Below are positions 45,925 to 56,953 of a stretch of 64,000 nt of DNA, in pieces. The first letter of the stretch is position 1. The number at the start of each line of letters is the position of its first letter. The DNA is taken from assembly GCA_902806565.1 (NCBI GenBank), contig CADCXA010000010.1, forward strand, positions 558,001-622,000, given 5' to 3'. Made by a program: the position numbers and the translations under genes. The notes beneath the pieces were generated by a model. It did no database searches. It was not told the DNA's origin and saw only the letters and a list, made by a program, of their open reading frames with translations. This stretch comes from Hypoxylon rubiginosum. Taxonomy: Eukaryota > Ascomycota > Sordariomycetes > Xylariales > Hypoxylaceae.

Positions 45925-48420
45925 ATGGCCAATGTGCGACGGTCTTCTTCCTCCGACTGGCTCCCTTATGCACGAAAGCAACCTGTCTTGAACAGGACGG
46001 CAGACAAATACTTTATCAAATCTAAGAAGAATCGCGACTGGTTCCTATGTCTAGCTTTCGCGGCGATGAGCAACGAAGATGGCCGCAAGCAAGGCAGAAT
46101 GTTGGCCAAGGTATACGTCTTTTTGCTAGACTACATGCCGCGAGGCCTAACTGGTCAGTACGGCCATATCCAGGGTGGGGATGTTATGAGATACCTGCTC
46201 TCTCACAGCACCGAACACACAGCATCCCGCCACAAGATAACAAAGGACGCGGATGTCGCCTTCGCAAAGCTAGACAAATGGATGAAGGGAGGTGCAAACT
46301 GGAAGGAGGCCCTGGAAGGCGCCAAGGGTATATTTTGGAACCCAGAAAAGGAGGGCCAGAAAGGGAAGGGTGTTACGAAGCTACCCGGCCTTCATTCGCC
46401 TGCAGGCATAGTAGCTCTTCTCGCTATTGCATACCCGGACCCCAAATTCAAAGATTGGATTGAGCGTTTGCAGATCCAGTGGATGATGACGCAGGAACGC
46501 GCTACACTGGATGTTCAGGAGGGATTCTGGAAAGGGATCAATGGCCAGAATCTCGCCAAGGTTTTCCTGCCGGAAGACTCTCGAGACACCGAAGTTCCAT
46601 TTCTTGCGGACTATACTTCCATCTTCGGCAAAAACTTTTTACGCTGCCGGAAAGACATTCGCCCCTATATGCAGCCATGGGCACAACATCTGGAATTGGA
46701 GGAGGATCCTTCTGACGACAGCCTAAGTCTAGCCGGTGAGACGTCAGAGGAAGAAGCAGACCTCGCCGGTATGGATTCGCCGCCTGACGAAGTTCTTGAA
46801 CTGCGCAAGGACCTGATCCTCAACACAACCCCATCCATCAGGGACTTGTACTCTTGGCTGGTTGGGCAGTTTAACGACAAGGGTGCGAGCAAGATGCTAT
46901 TGGTCTGGTGCTATTATTGGGCCGGCCGGATGGAGAAGGCTGAGCATGAGAACGAGAAGGTTATCATTCAGTCGTTATTCTTGCAAAGTCTTCCGAGGCT
47001 TCGGAATCTCGCGAGCTCCTCTTCCTTTGCGGCTATGACGGATGCATACCTGGTGTTGGACATGGAAGATGAGGAATTGAAGACACCGAACGAGGATCCC
47101 AGGCTTCAAAATGCTATCCGTATGACAAGCCAGCTTCCTGCCATTGTAGCATGTGCTGAAACGACTGCTCGACTGGCTCTTCTCGCCAAGGATATCAGTC
47201 CACCTGCCAGCGACGTCATGCAGAAGATATCTGCCCGGCAAACTAGCTTCCTCTACGACGCACTTACGAAACCGGATATCATGGATCATGCGCCACAGAT
47301 CTTCTCGCTTAGACAACTGCGTACACAGGTCATTATTAGGGGCATGGAGGACACCAGCTCAGAACCGGGCCATCATTCGGAACTTGCTCCGGAGATCGAT
47401 GCTGTGCCTCTTCCTCTATCTATGCAGAGGGATGAGCTTCTATGTGAAGACATACGGGCGTCTCTGAAATTGACAAATTGGCAATTGCAGATGCTGTTTC
47501 TCGTACCACGCGTTGATCTGCACATGGTTCTTACCGACTGGCAACGTTATTTCTATCGTCATCACATCCACGCACCCATGGGCGGCGCACCACCCACGGA
47601 TATCTCCAACTTTTCAGAGCCCTGCGTTGAGGAGGACTTGGTCAACCATTATGGAAATGAGAAACATCAAGTTCTCCGCAAGCTGTTCAGCAACATACGT
47701 CGGCCCCGTGTGTCCATTGCAAGCAACACTTCACTAGTAGGTCATAGATTCCCACCCTTTCTGCCTATTATTCTAATTCCGAAGTAGGTCATACCAGCCC
47801 CGGCCGTGGTAACGCCTATCGCACCAACTCAGCCTCTTATCTATCATGCAACAACAGCAGAAGAGATTTCCGGGAGGATGCAGTCCGCCACTCCTAGCAC
47901 TACAACCGAGAGAAATCTCTTTGCGGGCAGGAAATTTACCCCAGGGCGGTCAGATAGCCCAGACGTGAGGAACCGGAAGAGACAGAGACTTGGTGATTGG
48001 AATGGAGTGCAGGCGGATGAATCTGATGCCTTCAGGCAGATTTTGAAGGGGATAGAGGACCTTCGCAACGACGTTCGCGCAATCAAAACGCAGAATGAAG
48101 TTATGGCTGGCCATTTAGAAGAGGTAAGGAACTGTTCAGTAAAGACGCCACCGCTGCTAGGACAGGACGGCTACCTGTCCCAACAATGCCTATCACCAAT
48201 GTGTGACAAGGACGAATACGAATCCAAGCTTCTTCGGGCCGCATGGTCGTATGTCGCGATACTTGGGGCACCGGATGGGGGTGTCGCTCCCGATGAGAAT
48301 GCTCTCGAGATGGTTCGGGACCAGTTTCCTGCGCTTCCACAAGAGCACATCTTTACAGCAATCCAACACCTACATATGCAGATTTACAAGTACCCTTTGG
48401 TTCAAAAGCTCGAGGAGTAA
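45925..48420 (+). CDS. uncharacterised protein, 814 aa, 2 exons
   Basis: Exons 45925-47736 and 47788-48420 join in phase 0 across a 51-base GTAGGT..TAG intron. ATG 45913 lies four codons upstream in the same frame. I do not recognise the family. Residues 1-260 are a compact mixed region with many Trp and Tyr (NRDWFLCLAFAAM, GQYGHIQGGDVMRYLLS, LHSPAGIVALLAIAYPD). An acidic stretch follows (SEEEADLAGMDSPPDE), then a helical region to about 600. The second exon is Ser/Thr/Pro-rich with KRQRLGDW and a helix of coiled-coil type (ILKGIEDLRNDVRAIKTQNE), ending in another helical domain. No signal peptide or membrane segment. The long open frame and clean intron make it a convincing gene. Confidence 0.7.
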
Positions 48421-49365
48421 CTATTATTAGAATTAGCTACAATTACAGATTCACTGGCCGAAATCAACATGTACCTACTGGTCTCTCCCGCCGAGCCATG
48501 TACAGTACCTCATTTCGTACAGCACATTACACCTGCCGCAGCCGATATCAAGGGGCTCGGCGATAGCATGAAAACAACTTATCACATCAACCCGAAGGTT
48601 CATATTCTTACTTTACGTTAGATAGGTACCTAGGTATATATGTGGTTGCGCGATTGAATGTCTCTAGCATTTGTCTCAAGTGAAAGTATCTCTCCTGGAA
48701 GGATTATCAAATGCGATTGATCTGATATAGACGGATTGATCGCCGGCCGGCCAGTCCGTTCCCAAGAGCATTCATCAAGACTAATCTTATACCAGTGCTT
48801 TTGTTTAATACGAGATCGCTCGGAGAACTGTTCCGTACCGTCAGATAAGCAATATTTCCACCGGAGATTCAATCCGTCTCGACCCTCTGACTAGGCCTAG
48901 GTGAGTATTGCACTGACGGTCTTGATGATCATTGAACTTGATCGTATCTATTGGGGTCCATCTGCTTCGTTCGCTAAACAATTCTCCATCTTCTCAGAGC
49001 AATCGTACCTAGGTAGCCAACGTGCAAAGAGTTTCCTTGCCCCTCTCTCCCGCCTCTTACCGGACTATTCCACTTTCCATTCAGTTTTCCGTCTCCTCAA
49101 CCCCTCTTAACCCAAACTTGGTTATTTAATTAAACACTGACTTATCGAAGAGAGAACTGTCGAGGCGGTGGCAGTCCTAGCGTTTCGCTGCATGTTTCCT
49201 TCCGCGAGAACTGAGACCTCAAGAAACATCCCAGCCACGCCCAATGTTTGCAACACTAATAGTCACCCATGGTATGCGCAGTACTGGATTTGCATAAAGA
49301 GACGGTGCGCAATCCTGAAGGCTCTTACATCTCCCAGAGTTTCGTAAAATCATCCTAACGACATC
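48421..49365. other. intergenic region
   Basis: No gene supported. Short frames on both strands (48630-48872, 48901-49110) lack motifs. The TTAATTAA sequence at 49125-49132 is incidental. Confidence 0.5.
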
Positions 49366-49996
49366 ATGTCGATTACACCAACAACCCGAGGACAGCACGA
49401 GCTCTCTGACGGCACTATGTTGAACATGCAAGAGGCTCCAGGACAATGCCAAGTAACGAGTGAACCAGAAGCGACCCACGAGCAACTTAGCATCCAGGAC
49501 CGATCCGGCCAAGTCATGACTATCGCAGAAGAGTCCCACAGGGCAAGCATCCATTCGGCTAATGTCCGCAAGCGAAAGATTACACTCATGCGGAAAGCCC
49601 ACGAGCTTCATCAGATTTCAGACGCCCAGGTCTACTTAATGATACTCGATCACGGCCATTATACCATCTATGAGACGAAATCGAGTTCTCGATGGCCTAC
49701 CCGACGCAAAGAACTCGTGAGTAGCCACCCCGAGCGTACTTCGAGCCACGCAGCGAGGTAGCTAACTCCCATAGGGGGTTTACCACCCCGTACCAGTCAT
49801 TCACACCGCGGAGGAGTTTAACTCTCTGCCTAAAAGCAAATGGGGCATTGTCCATCCGAATAGGGGCCCTCGCAGCAGCAACCTGAAAAAGGTTATTAAC
49901 AATGGCGTGGAGGACCATGATGAAGTGGGTAATAACGACGAAGATGATGAAGGCAACGACGGAGATGGCATGCAAGGTCACGACAACGCGCTATGA
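49366..49996 (+). CDS. short MADS-box-like protein, 190 aa, 2 exons
   Basis: Exons 49366-49716 and 49775-49996 join in phase 0 (GTGAGT..TAG with GCTAACT branch site), giving about 190 residues. Residues of about 60-108 resemble the DNA-binding helix and first strands of a MADS box: VRKRKITLMRKAHELHQISD then AQVYLMILDHGHYTIYE, followed by W...RKEL. The usual N-terminal arm (GR.KI.I..I) is absent or very diverged. Exon 2 ends in an acidic Asn/Asp/Gly-rich tail. Fungal genomes often carry such short MADS-like proteins; it could be a transcription cofactor or a degenerate family member. Confidence 0.62.
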
Positions 49997-50989
49997 GCTT
50001 TTTAAGTCTTCCAACTAAGTGCAGACGGATATAGAAGAAATGCAGATGTAGATATTCGTTGATTACCTAGTCTAGATCATGGCAATTTATATCGCGCGTG
50101 CGATACATTCGTGATTTAGAATTGCTTCTTATTACTTACCAAGTAAAGGATGCAGTTAGCAGGATGCTCTAGAATATTTCGTTGGCTATTAGTATAGGAA
50201 CGATCTTGTCACGGGAAGCTAAGAATAGTCCTACGAGGAAATTAAAGGTACTTTATAAGGCCGTGAACGGTACAACGTGAAATCGCGAACGGTGCGTAGG
50301 TACCTTATCTAGTTGCTTATTACAGTAATTCGATTAAAAGTAAGAATTCCCTGATTAGGGGCGGCAAGCATTGAATATATACTAATATATTTGTCATAGG
50401 AGCAGAACTTAACCGCATCCTTGAGTTGTTAGGCATGGATTCCCGTGGCACGCTTCCTGTTAGACGCAAGAAGGTTATTCGGGCATGTGGAGTGATCGTT
50501 CTAGGCTTAGATGTAGCTTAGTCTACGGATTCTGGAACGGCTTGACCGGAGCCTATAAGTAACACATTGGGATTTTACCTAGGTAATGAGCGGAGGATTT
50601 AGGTAGATTGAATGACATTCGTTCCGTGGCTGCTGCGAATAGCTTCATCTTGATATCGCTTGTATTATATTTATACCATCCCTGACAAAGCAAACGGCTT
50701 CCCGGCGTGACGGTCGTGTAACCGGGTTGCCAGCTGGCCCCAAAAAAAAACACTGAACACTCTTCATACACTCTCCAAATAGCATTGCTCTTTTGAAAAA
50801 GCTCTACATGGAGTTCTGCACATCGACTCGTCCCTGCTCGTCTTAGTTTAACTGGTTCACGTAACTTAGCACCGTGCTAGTACCCTGGTAACCCGGCAAC
50901 ACCAGATGCCTGCAGATACTGTGTTCTCTGACAGATCTACTCTTTGTTTCTCTCTTCAGCATATTTGCCAACTCAAACAACTCTTCGTC
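49997..50989. other. intergenic region with a dispersed repeat
   Basis: AT-rich; contains copy 2 of the 135-bp repeat at 50530-50667. No gene supported. The plus frame of the next gene is open from 50906 but its likely start is 50990. Confidence 0.5.
50530..50667 (-). repeat. dispersed repeat, copy 2 (about 138 bp)
   Basis: Reverse-complement match to 25138-25271, 25 kb away and in the opposite direction. The core is nearly identical; a short patch near 50560-50574 differs by a small indel. Confidence 0.85.
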
Positions 50990-52372
50990 ATGACGGACGG
51001 CGTATGGAAACCGACCGCCCCCTTTAATAAGGACCTGCCCCAATGGCCTCTATCCTACGACCTAAGAGACCCGCCAACGGGTCAGAAATGGTGGAATCAC
51101 ATTTACTACCGCGGTCCCGAGAATCAAGCCATTGAGATATTATACAGCGACTCCATTGCTATTTCGGAGAGCATCGCGCAAACTTTTCTGAACGAACCCG
51201 TCCTAGGCCTTGATATGGAATGGCCCATGGATGCCGACACGCGTACAAGGCCCCAAGAAATGGTTGCACTCATACAAATTGCCTGTGAGAGTAGGATCGC
51301 CTTGTTCCACATCGCTCTCCACGACGGCCAGACTATCCAAGACATTATCGCACCTTCTCTACGCCGCATTATTGAGTCCCCAGCTATCCTCAAGGTAGGC
51401 GTAGCTATATTGAGCCAGGACTTCAAAAGACTCAAAAGCGTCTTTCAACTACAACCTCGAGGTGCCTTTGAATTGAGCCACCTACACAGTCTGGTCTGCT
51501 ACGGATCCCAAGGCCGCGCCCGCGTCACAACCCGGCTATGGAAATTGGCAGAACAGGTCCATCTCCACCTTGGTTTACCTCTCCAGAAGGACTCGGTCCG
51601 GCAAAGCGACTGGAGCAAACACTTGAACGAAGAGCAGAGAACATATGCCGCGAACGATGCATACGCTAGCTTCATGCTATTTCATTGCATGAATGGAAAG
51701 CGTTTGAAGATGAATCCCGTTCTGCCGCTCCCAAAGTTAGCTGAATCGTACCTGCCTTTCGATATGGCTTCGATACGTCCTGTTCAACTTGAGCCAACAG
51801 AACATCCATCACAAATTGTACCTATCGCTACTACCGACTGTGTCCTTGGAGACACAATGTCTACACGTTATAGAAAGCTCTTGTCGCTCCGCAACAGGGC
51901 TGCTATTGCTCAAGGCGTCCCATCTCGAGCTGTAGCTTCAAACATAGCACTATTAAAGCTCGCCCAGCATCGGTTAATCAACAAGAGCAAACTCTTGGAG
52001 ATTTACAGAGTCAGCGAAAAGGAGGCTAAGTTATTGGGTCACGAGTGGCTGCGGATTATTGAGAGTTTCGAAACCGGTCTCGAAGCTAGGTCCTCACAGA
52101 TGTCAGTCTCAAACGCACCTACCAACCTATTCTCTCTCAAGAATGATCGCGACTCAAAACGTAGAGGATTAGCGGGTTTAAGCCATTCAAACGAATCACA
52201 CCTACCGCGCCAGAGTACCGCGCTGTCGTTCCAACTGGCAGATACCCGACTCGATGCTGACAACGCGCCCACACCAAAGGGCGGAGATGATCAAGAAATA
52301 CCCGATGATTCTTCAACTCCGGTAACCTCGGCGACTTCATCACAAATAACACGAAACCCAGCTCAAAACTGA
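50990..52372 (+). CDS. DEDDy 3'-5' exonuclease with HRDC-like tail, 460 aa
   Basis: Single exon. The frame is open from 50906, but ATG 50990 (MTDGVWKPTAPFNKDLPQW) fits better than the upstream low-quality leader. The exonuclease core is VLGLDMEWPMD (D75, E77), VGVAILSQDFKRL (D144) and YAANDAYASF (Y219, D223), the complete DEDDy set of the RNase D/WRN exonuclease superfamily, with the typical W before the metal Glu region. An HRDC-like helical segment follows at about 285-350 (YRKLLSLRNRAAIAQGVPSR, then SKLLEIYRVSEKEAKLLG). The C-terminal 100 residues are disordered. Such proteins trim RNA or DNA 3' ends, probably in the nucleus here. All catalytic residues are present. Confidence 0.82.
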   Translation: MTDGVWKPTAPFNKDLPQWPLSYDLRDPPTGQKWWNHIYYRGPENQAIEILYSDSIAISESIAQTFLNEPVLGLDMEWPMDADTRTRPQEMVALIQIACESRIALFHIALHDGQTIQDIIAPSLRRIIESPAILKVGVAILSQDFKRLKSVFQLQPRGAFELSHLHSLVCYGSQGRARVTTRLWKLAEQVHLHLGLPLQKDSVRQSDWSKHLNEEQRTYAANDAYASFMLFHCMNGKRLKMNPVLPLPKLAESYLPFDMASIRPVQLEPTEHPSQIVPIATTDCVLGDTMSTRYRKLLSLRNRAAIAQGVPSRAVASNIALLKLAQHRLINKSKLLEIYRVSEKEAKLLGHEWLRIIESFETGLEARSSQMSVSNAPTNLFSLKNDRDSKRRGLAGLSHSNESHLPRQSTALSFQLADTRLDADNAPTPKGGDDQEIPDDSSTPVTSATSSQITRNPAQN

Positions 52373-53355
52373 GCGTGTCATCATAAAGAGAACACGTTCC
52401 GTCCTTCGTGTTCACTTCTCTTCCGTTGACACAAAGAGACACTATGGCTATGGTTGTAGGATTGTATGTAGGTACGTACTTAGGTAGTTAGAAAACAGGA
52501 AAAATGTCGCTCCTGTAAACAACTATCACGGGATCGCACCAGAGTTAGTTTTATTTGAAGTGATCTTGGTATTTAACTAAAGCTTTTTTTTCTCGATGTC
52601 GTGGCCCGGGGACGAAATATTTTGTACAGCAACGCCCGCTGAGAGAGATCCAGGAACGGAACCCCCCCGGTAGGTATCGCCATATTAGCGAAAGCATTGA
52701 GTTGCTTCCTCATACGACCAAATGTGTCGCCAAAGCCTTATATAAGGCATATCAAGCTCGCGGCCAGATGCTGGGCCTGACTCCGAAGGTTGTAGTTGAT
52801 GTGGCAATCCCACGCCGCCGCCGTCGGAACAAATGTTCAAGCCACAACTTCTGCGTTTATCATCAGAGCAGCAGAGGTGCATCTCGAGCCATGTCTCGCA
52901 TCAACGGGCGGAGGAGTCGGCGGTAATGTGAGCTAGAAGCTTTAGTGTATTTATGAATTCTGTTGTTCTGCTGAGTATATTATGTGCAGCCGTTGTAGAT
53001 AGCTATTTTCCCTGCTTCTCAAAGAGGGTTTGCGGTGTTACATTTGGTGGTTCCTGGTCGAGTGTAACAGAAGATTATCACACGCCAATCCTGACATGAA
53101 GAAAATCTGTTTCTGTTCGGAAAGGTGAGCAGAGCTGCTTTACCGACAACTTTGGGTGAGTCGAAGGTGAGAGCGATAGTGGACGGACCAGCGTCGAAGA
53201 CGACCTGTTTCGGCTCCTCGGCTACAGCTGCCGCCAGTTAAAATTGGAAAAAGTCAGTCAATGGTTCTAGATCCCCTCAGCATGAGGTGGGTTAGTCTAG
53301 AGGTGAAAATGCTGCAGCAGAGAAGGTTCTAGCAGTGCTAACCTCGTCTATTTTC
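52373..53355. other. intergenic region
   Basis: A basic 74-codon frame at 52702-52926 (PRRRRRNKCSSHNF) could be a small gene or a remnant but has no family match. Nothing else seen. Confidence 0.4.
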
Positions 53356-53739
53356 TCAGCATGATATGGACCGATCCACCAGAACAGGAGCTGCCCGGGA
53401 AGGGGCTGTGGCAGCGCTCAGCTCGGCCCCTTGGTATAATGTAAACCTGGTTATCGGGGAAGGATAAGACCCTTGCACAGCTTGATCTCTAACGAGGTGG
53501 CCCAGAAGAGAGAGAGAGAGGATGCGGCAGGGCTCAGTACCTCCCAGAGAATAGTGCCAGGGAGGCAGTGCGTAATGGTGTGAGGGTATATCGGCGCCTC
53601 CGGTTGTGTGATGTATAATGTATATCTCGTCATTCATATCGACGCCGCCGCTGGGGCTGACTGTCCAAGATTCGCCGGCCATCAAACCCAAATCAGACGC
53701 ATAAATCAGCCCTACATGCTTCTCATTCCTGTGCCTCAT
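53356..53739 (-). CDS. hypothetical protein, 127 aa
   Basis: Open minus-strand frame with a balanced composition and some beta-type stretches (KHVGLIYASDLGLMAGESW, DEIYIIHHTT). No domain recognised, no signal peptide. The overlapping 60-codon frame is its shadow. It may be a fragment of a larger decayed gene. Low certainty. Confidence 0.28.
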   Translation of the reverse strand: MRHRNEKHVGLIYASDLGLMAGESWTVSPSGGVDMNDEIYIIHHTTGGADIPSHHYALPPWHYSLGGTEPCRILSLSLLGHLVRDQAVQGSYPSPITRFTLYQGAELSAATAPSRAAPVLVDRSISC

Positions 53740-54083
53740 CTAGATAACATCATAAAGCAACTGTTGGCCAATACATTGGATTGAATCTATCAGTTAGCTG
53801 CTGAGGACAGGATCGCCGCACCGAAAGCCCCTTCCTACGGTAGTTTCATGCGTCGTAAGCAACTAGTCGGGAAGGTACCGTGCCTCGTCGGAGACACAGC
53901 CCACCTGGTCATGGAATGAGGTCCGAATGCAATGGATATATCTCGGTCGTCTGCTCGCTCACTGAATGAGCATCAGGACACTGCACTTTCTACTTTCTGT
54001 GCCCACCAGTCTTCGTTTCTTTGTCGGGACTTCAGTATCAACTTCCTCTCTAGCATCACCAAACCCATCAGATTTCAGCATCA

Positions 54084-55275
54084 TGTCCAGTACACTCACG
54101 TCCGGAGCGGTGAGTGAATCTCTCGATGTCACAAGTCTATCAACACACGCAATAATTGTGGGCGATCATCGTGACAACACTTCTACCGCCAAAGACGGTC
54201 AAGATGCCATCCATTTCCCAGGAGACAGGCCCGTCACGGAAGATCATCCCGACGACACTTCTATTGCGAGTAATGGCCACGATACCAATCATTCCTCAGG
54301 AGAACACTCGAAGGATGGGTCCACCAGACTCCTGCGCCGCTGTCTCGTTTTGCAAACAATTCTTTGAGATGGAGAAGACCCAAGGCAGCCGCAACCAAGA
54401 AAGCAAGCCATTGTTAAGCAGAATATCAGGTGCGCTCCCTTATTTTGACTTTTATTCGGTATCTGACACTATTGACAGGTTTTTGGAGAGCAAACACTCC
54501 CCAGGCTGATTCAGATCACAACCTTCAAATTACGGCTGTCGACGATATCAGTATTGCCCGATTCAATAACCAGAGCGCTCTCAGGACTAATAATCCTCCT
54601 GCCTCTGCCAAAGAAGCCTTCCCGAGGAGTCTACAAAGCTCTGATACTACTGAGGAATATTCGAAACACACACAGCATGGAAGAGACAGATACAAGCCAA
54701 GACGTGAAAAGGCCCCGAAACGTGTTTTGAGTGAAGTACGTCGGACAACCGGTAAGTTGCGACCGCTTCCTATACCCGAGATGCAATCAGCTAATTGGGA
54801 TTCAATTCAGGGGTCGTCCTTGATTCTGACGGTGAAGAAGAAATGGAGATCACCACCGCCGATGACAGCCTCGGCGATCGACCGATCAAACGTCCCAGGC
54901 TTGCGAAGGAAGACAAGACCATACCAGTCACTTTGACGCCGAAGTTATGTGGTGGGATGCTGCTACAGCGAGATGTAAGGCTCTCCGCAAATTCTTGGTG
55001 GAGCAATGGCGGCTTATTGCAACACTTGATGCCCTCGACACCGAGCAATGCCAGATCGTTGCCGGAATGTCAGTTGATCGCCTACCACGAAGCACACGGC
55101 TGCAGCTCAGTAGATAACTTGGAGAGTTGGGAGAGAGAAGAAGCAAGGCGATTGCCGAGTTGCGTCAGGCTACGAAGTCCGCTACCGGCGAGAGAGCTGT
55201 AATGAAACAAGACCTCGAGCAGTGGTACACGAAGGACAAGAAGATCACGAAGCGTATTGAGAGGTCCTGTTAGTA
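54084..55275 (+). pseudogene. probable decayed multi-exon gene, coiled-coil C-terminus
   Basis: Several plus-strand frames look like one protein. From ATG 54084 comes a Ser/Thr/Asp-rich part with two similar units (DHRDNTSTAKDGQD and DHPDDTSIASNGHD). After a frame change there is a GTGCGC..CAG intron near 54429-54480, a basic exon ending at a GTAAGT near 54753, an intron to about 54810, then GVVLDSDGEEEMEITTADD. The next conserved-looking part (WWDAATARCKALRKFLVEQW, then LGELGERRSKAIAELRQ) is in another frame and contains a TAA near 55117. It ends near 55275. The helical C-terminus is probably a coiled coil. Two frame changes plus one stop argue for a pseudogene. Function unknown. Confidence 0.4.
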
Positions 55276-56608
55276 TAATCATCTGGCCTAGTTAGCTCAA
55301 GTACCAAAAAGCAGAGAAGATTGCGTGCCATGAATTCTTGAGATCATTGCGCCAAAAACACTCGCAGAGGATGCGAGAAAGATGCAGCATATCGTTAGTT
55401 GCCACGGCCGAAACTCATCGAGTAGAGAGCATCCACGAATCTGGCCGACTGCAGCTGCCACAGCGACTAAAGAGAGGGTAAGAGCTGTTCCAAAGGGAAT
55501 GGTATCTTCTGCCGGCGACCCGGGGGCCATATGCATGGCTTGAGATGAGGCTTGAGCATGCATTACGTGAGAGCGGTTGCCGAAGAGCGTATGATCGGCG
55601 AAGGAGGTGGTGGCCCAGTCTGGCTGCTTGGCTAATATAGGGCGGACACAGCGGCGAACGGTTTAGAGGGCGCGCGTACAGGTTGCCTCGTTCTGCTGGG
55701 AGGTTTCTATTTATTTCTGTCTGTCCAGTAGCAATGGGTATGATCCAAAACAATGGCATGGACCATCTTCGCGCTCACTAAAGAGCAGGTTCAGAGTTGA
55801 GTGAGCGAGAGTAAAGATCGCCTAGAAGGTGGCCGCAAATCGAGGTCACCGAAGAGGTGGGCATAAAGCATCGGCGGGGATTGGCCGCTCCGTCCATGCA
55901 GGGAACCTTCCAATGGCTTTCGCAAGAATAAAACGTCATACCTGCAAATGGTTTTTATATTATTTTATAAACTGTGTTGGCAACTCTCCCTCCATGGAAG
56001 GTCATATCAAATCCATTTCAATGTGTCACATCAACCCCCCCCCCCCTTTATTTGCATAATAAATCAACGACACTATCTTATGCGGGTTGGTAGAATCTGT
56101 CGAAATTACAATTCCAACAGAGGTGGAGAACAAAAACTGAAGCAATAAAGGAACGGAAAAGTGGTGTGGCTGGACGAGTAGAGTGGCTGAAACGGGAGCG
56201 GCTGAAAGATTGGGACCTGGACAAGGAGGAGCGGCTGGAACGATAAGCGATGAACCAAAACTACTCAGATTACCTAGCGAGGATCCCAATTCGGTTCCAA
56301 CACATGATAACCTCACAATGCAGCTTACCTTGTATTCGCACACGCGTCATATCTAAAATTACTCCGCATTCGAATACATAGTACTGTCAGATAATAAGAG
56401 GTTATTCTGGAGGACCTATTCAGGTCCTGCGCATAGGCCAAAGGCCGGAGCCGCAATAACCTTATTCCGAAGGCTATTCTAAGGACCTCAACCTATCGCG
56501 AGAACACACGTAGGTAATTACCTAGGATACACTGGAAGTTCAATACACAGAATTAACCCCCTAATTGAATACACACGTAATCCAACAAGTACAAGTACCT
56601 ACCACACT

Positions 56609-56684
56609 CTAGCAGGTAAAACAGTTACCTAGCAGCCTAGCTGCCTAGGTAGGTACCTAGGTACATAACTGTTTTATCTGCTAG
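56609..56684. repeat. palindrome with 19-bp arms
   Basis: CTAGCAGGTAAAACAGTTA (56609-56627) is mirrored at 56666-56684 with one G/A difference. The loop is itself palindromic (CCTAGGTAGGTACCTAGG). It lies 270 bases upstream of the chromodomain gene. Confidence 0.88.
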
Positions 56685-56776
56685 GGTGAGGCACGGATAC
56701 CTACATACCTACCACACAGAAAAAGGGGAACGGCCAGATAGCGCTGATAGGAATCGACCCTTGTAACATCCTAAGT

Positions 56777-56797
56777 GCGCCCCCTTTGCGGGGGCGC
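56777..56797. repeat. GC-rich 8-bp hairpin
   Basis: GCGCCCCC and GGGGGCGC separated by five bases. Probably in the promoter or leader of the gene at 56954. Confidence 0.75.
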
Positions 56798-56953
56798 GTC
56801 AGCCAGTGCTAGTAGCATACTACATACATAAGTTAGGTACCTCTAGCTTCCCCATATTCACATATTCATTCACATTCACAAGTTGCCTCATGCAATTGAT
56901 TAACAAGCCTAACTTATTAATTAACTATACCCTATATCTATCATATTGGCAAC

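Larger units (their letters stand above)
55276..56953. other. intergenic region with hairpins
   Basis: No gene supported; frames at 55415-55759 and 56026-56343 (minus) have no motif. Contains a 12-C run at 56035-56046, a 76-base palindrome at 56609-56684 and a GC hairpin at 56777-56797, all upstream of the chromodomain gene at 56954. Confidence 0.5.
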
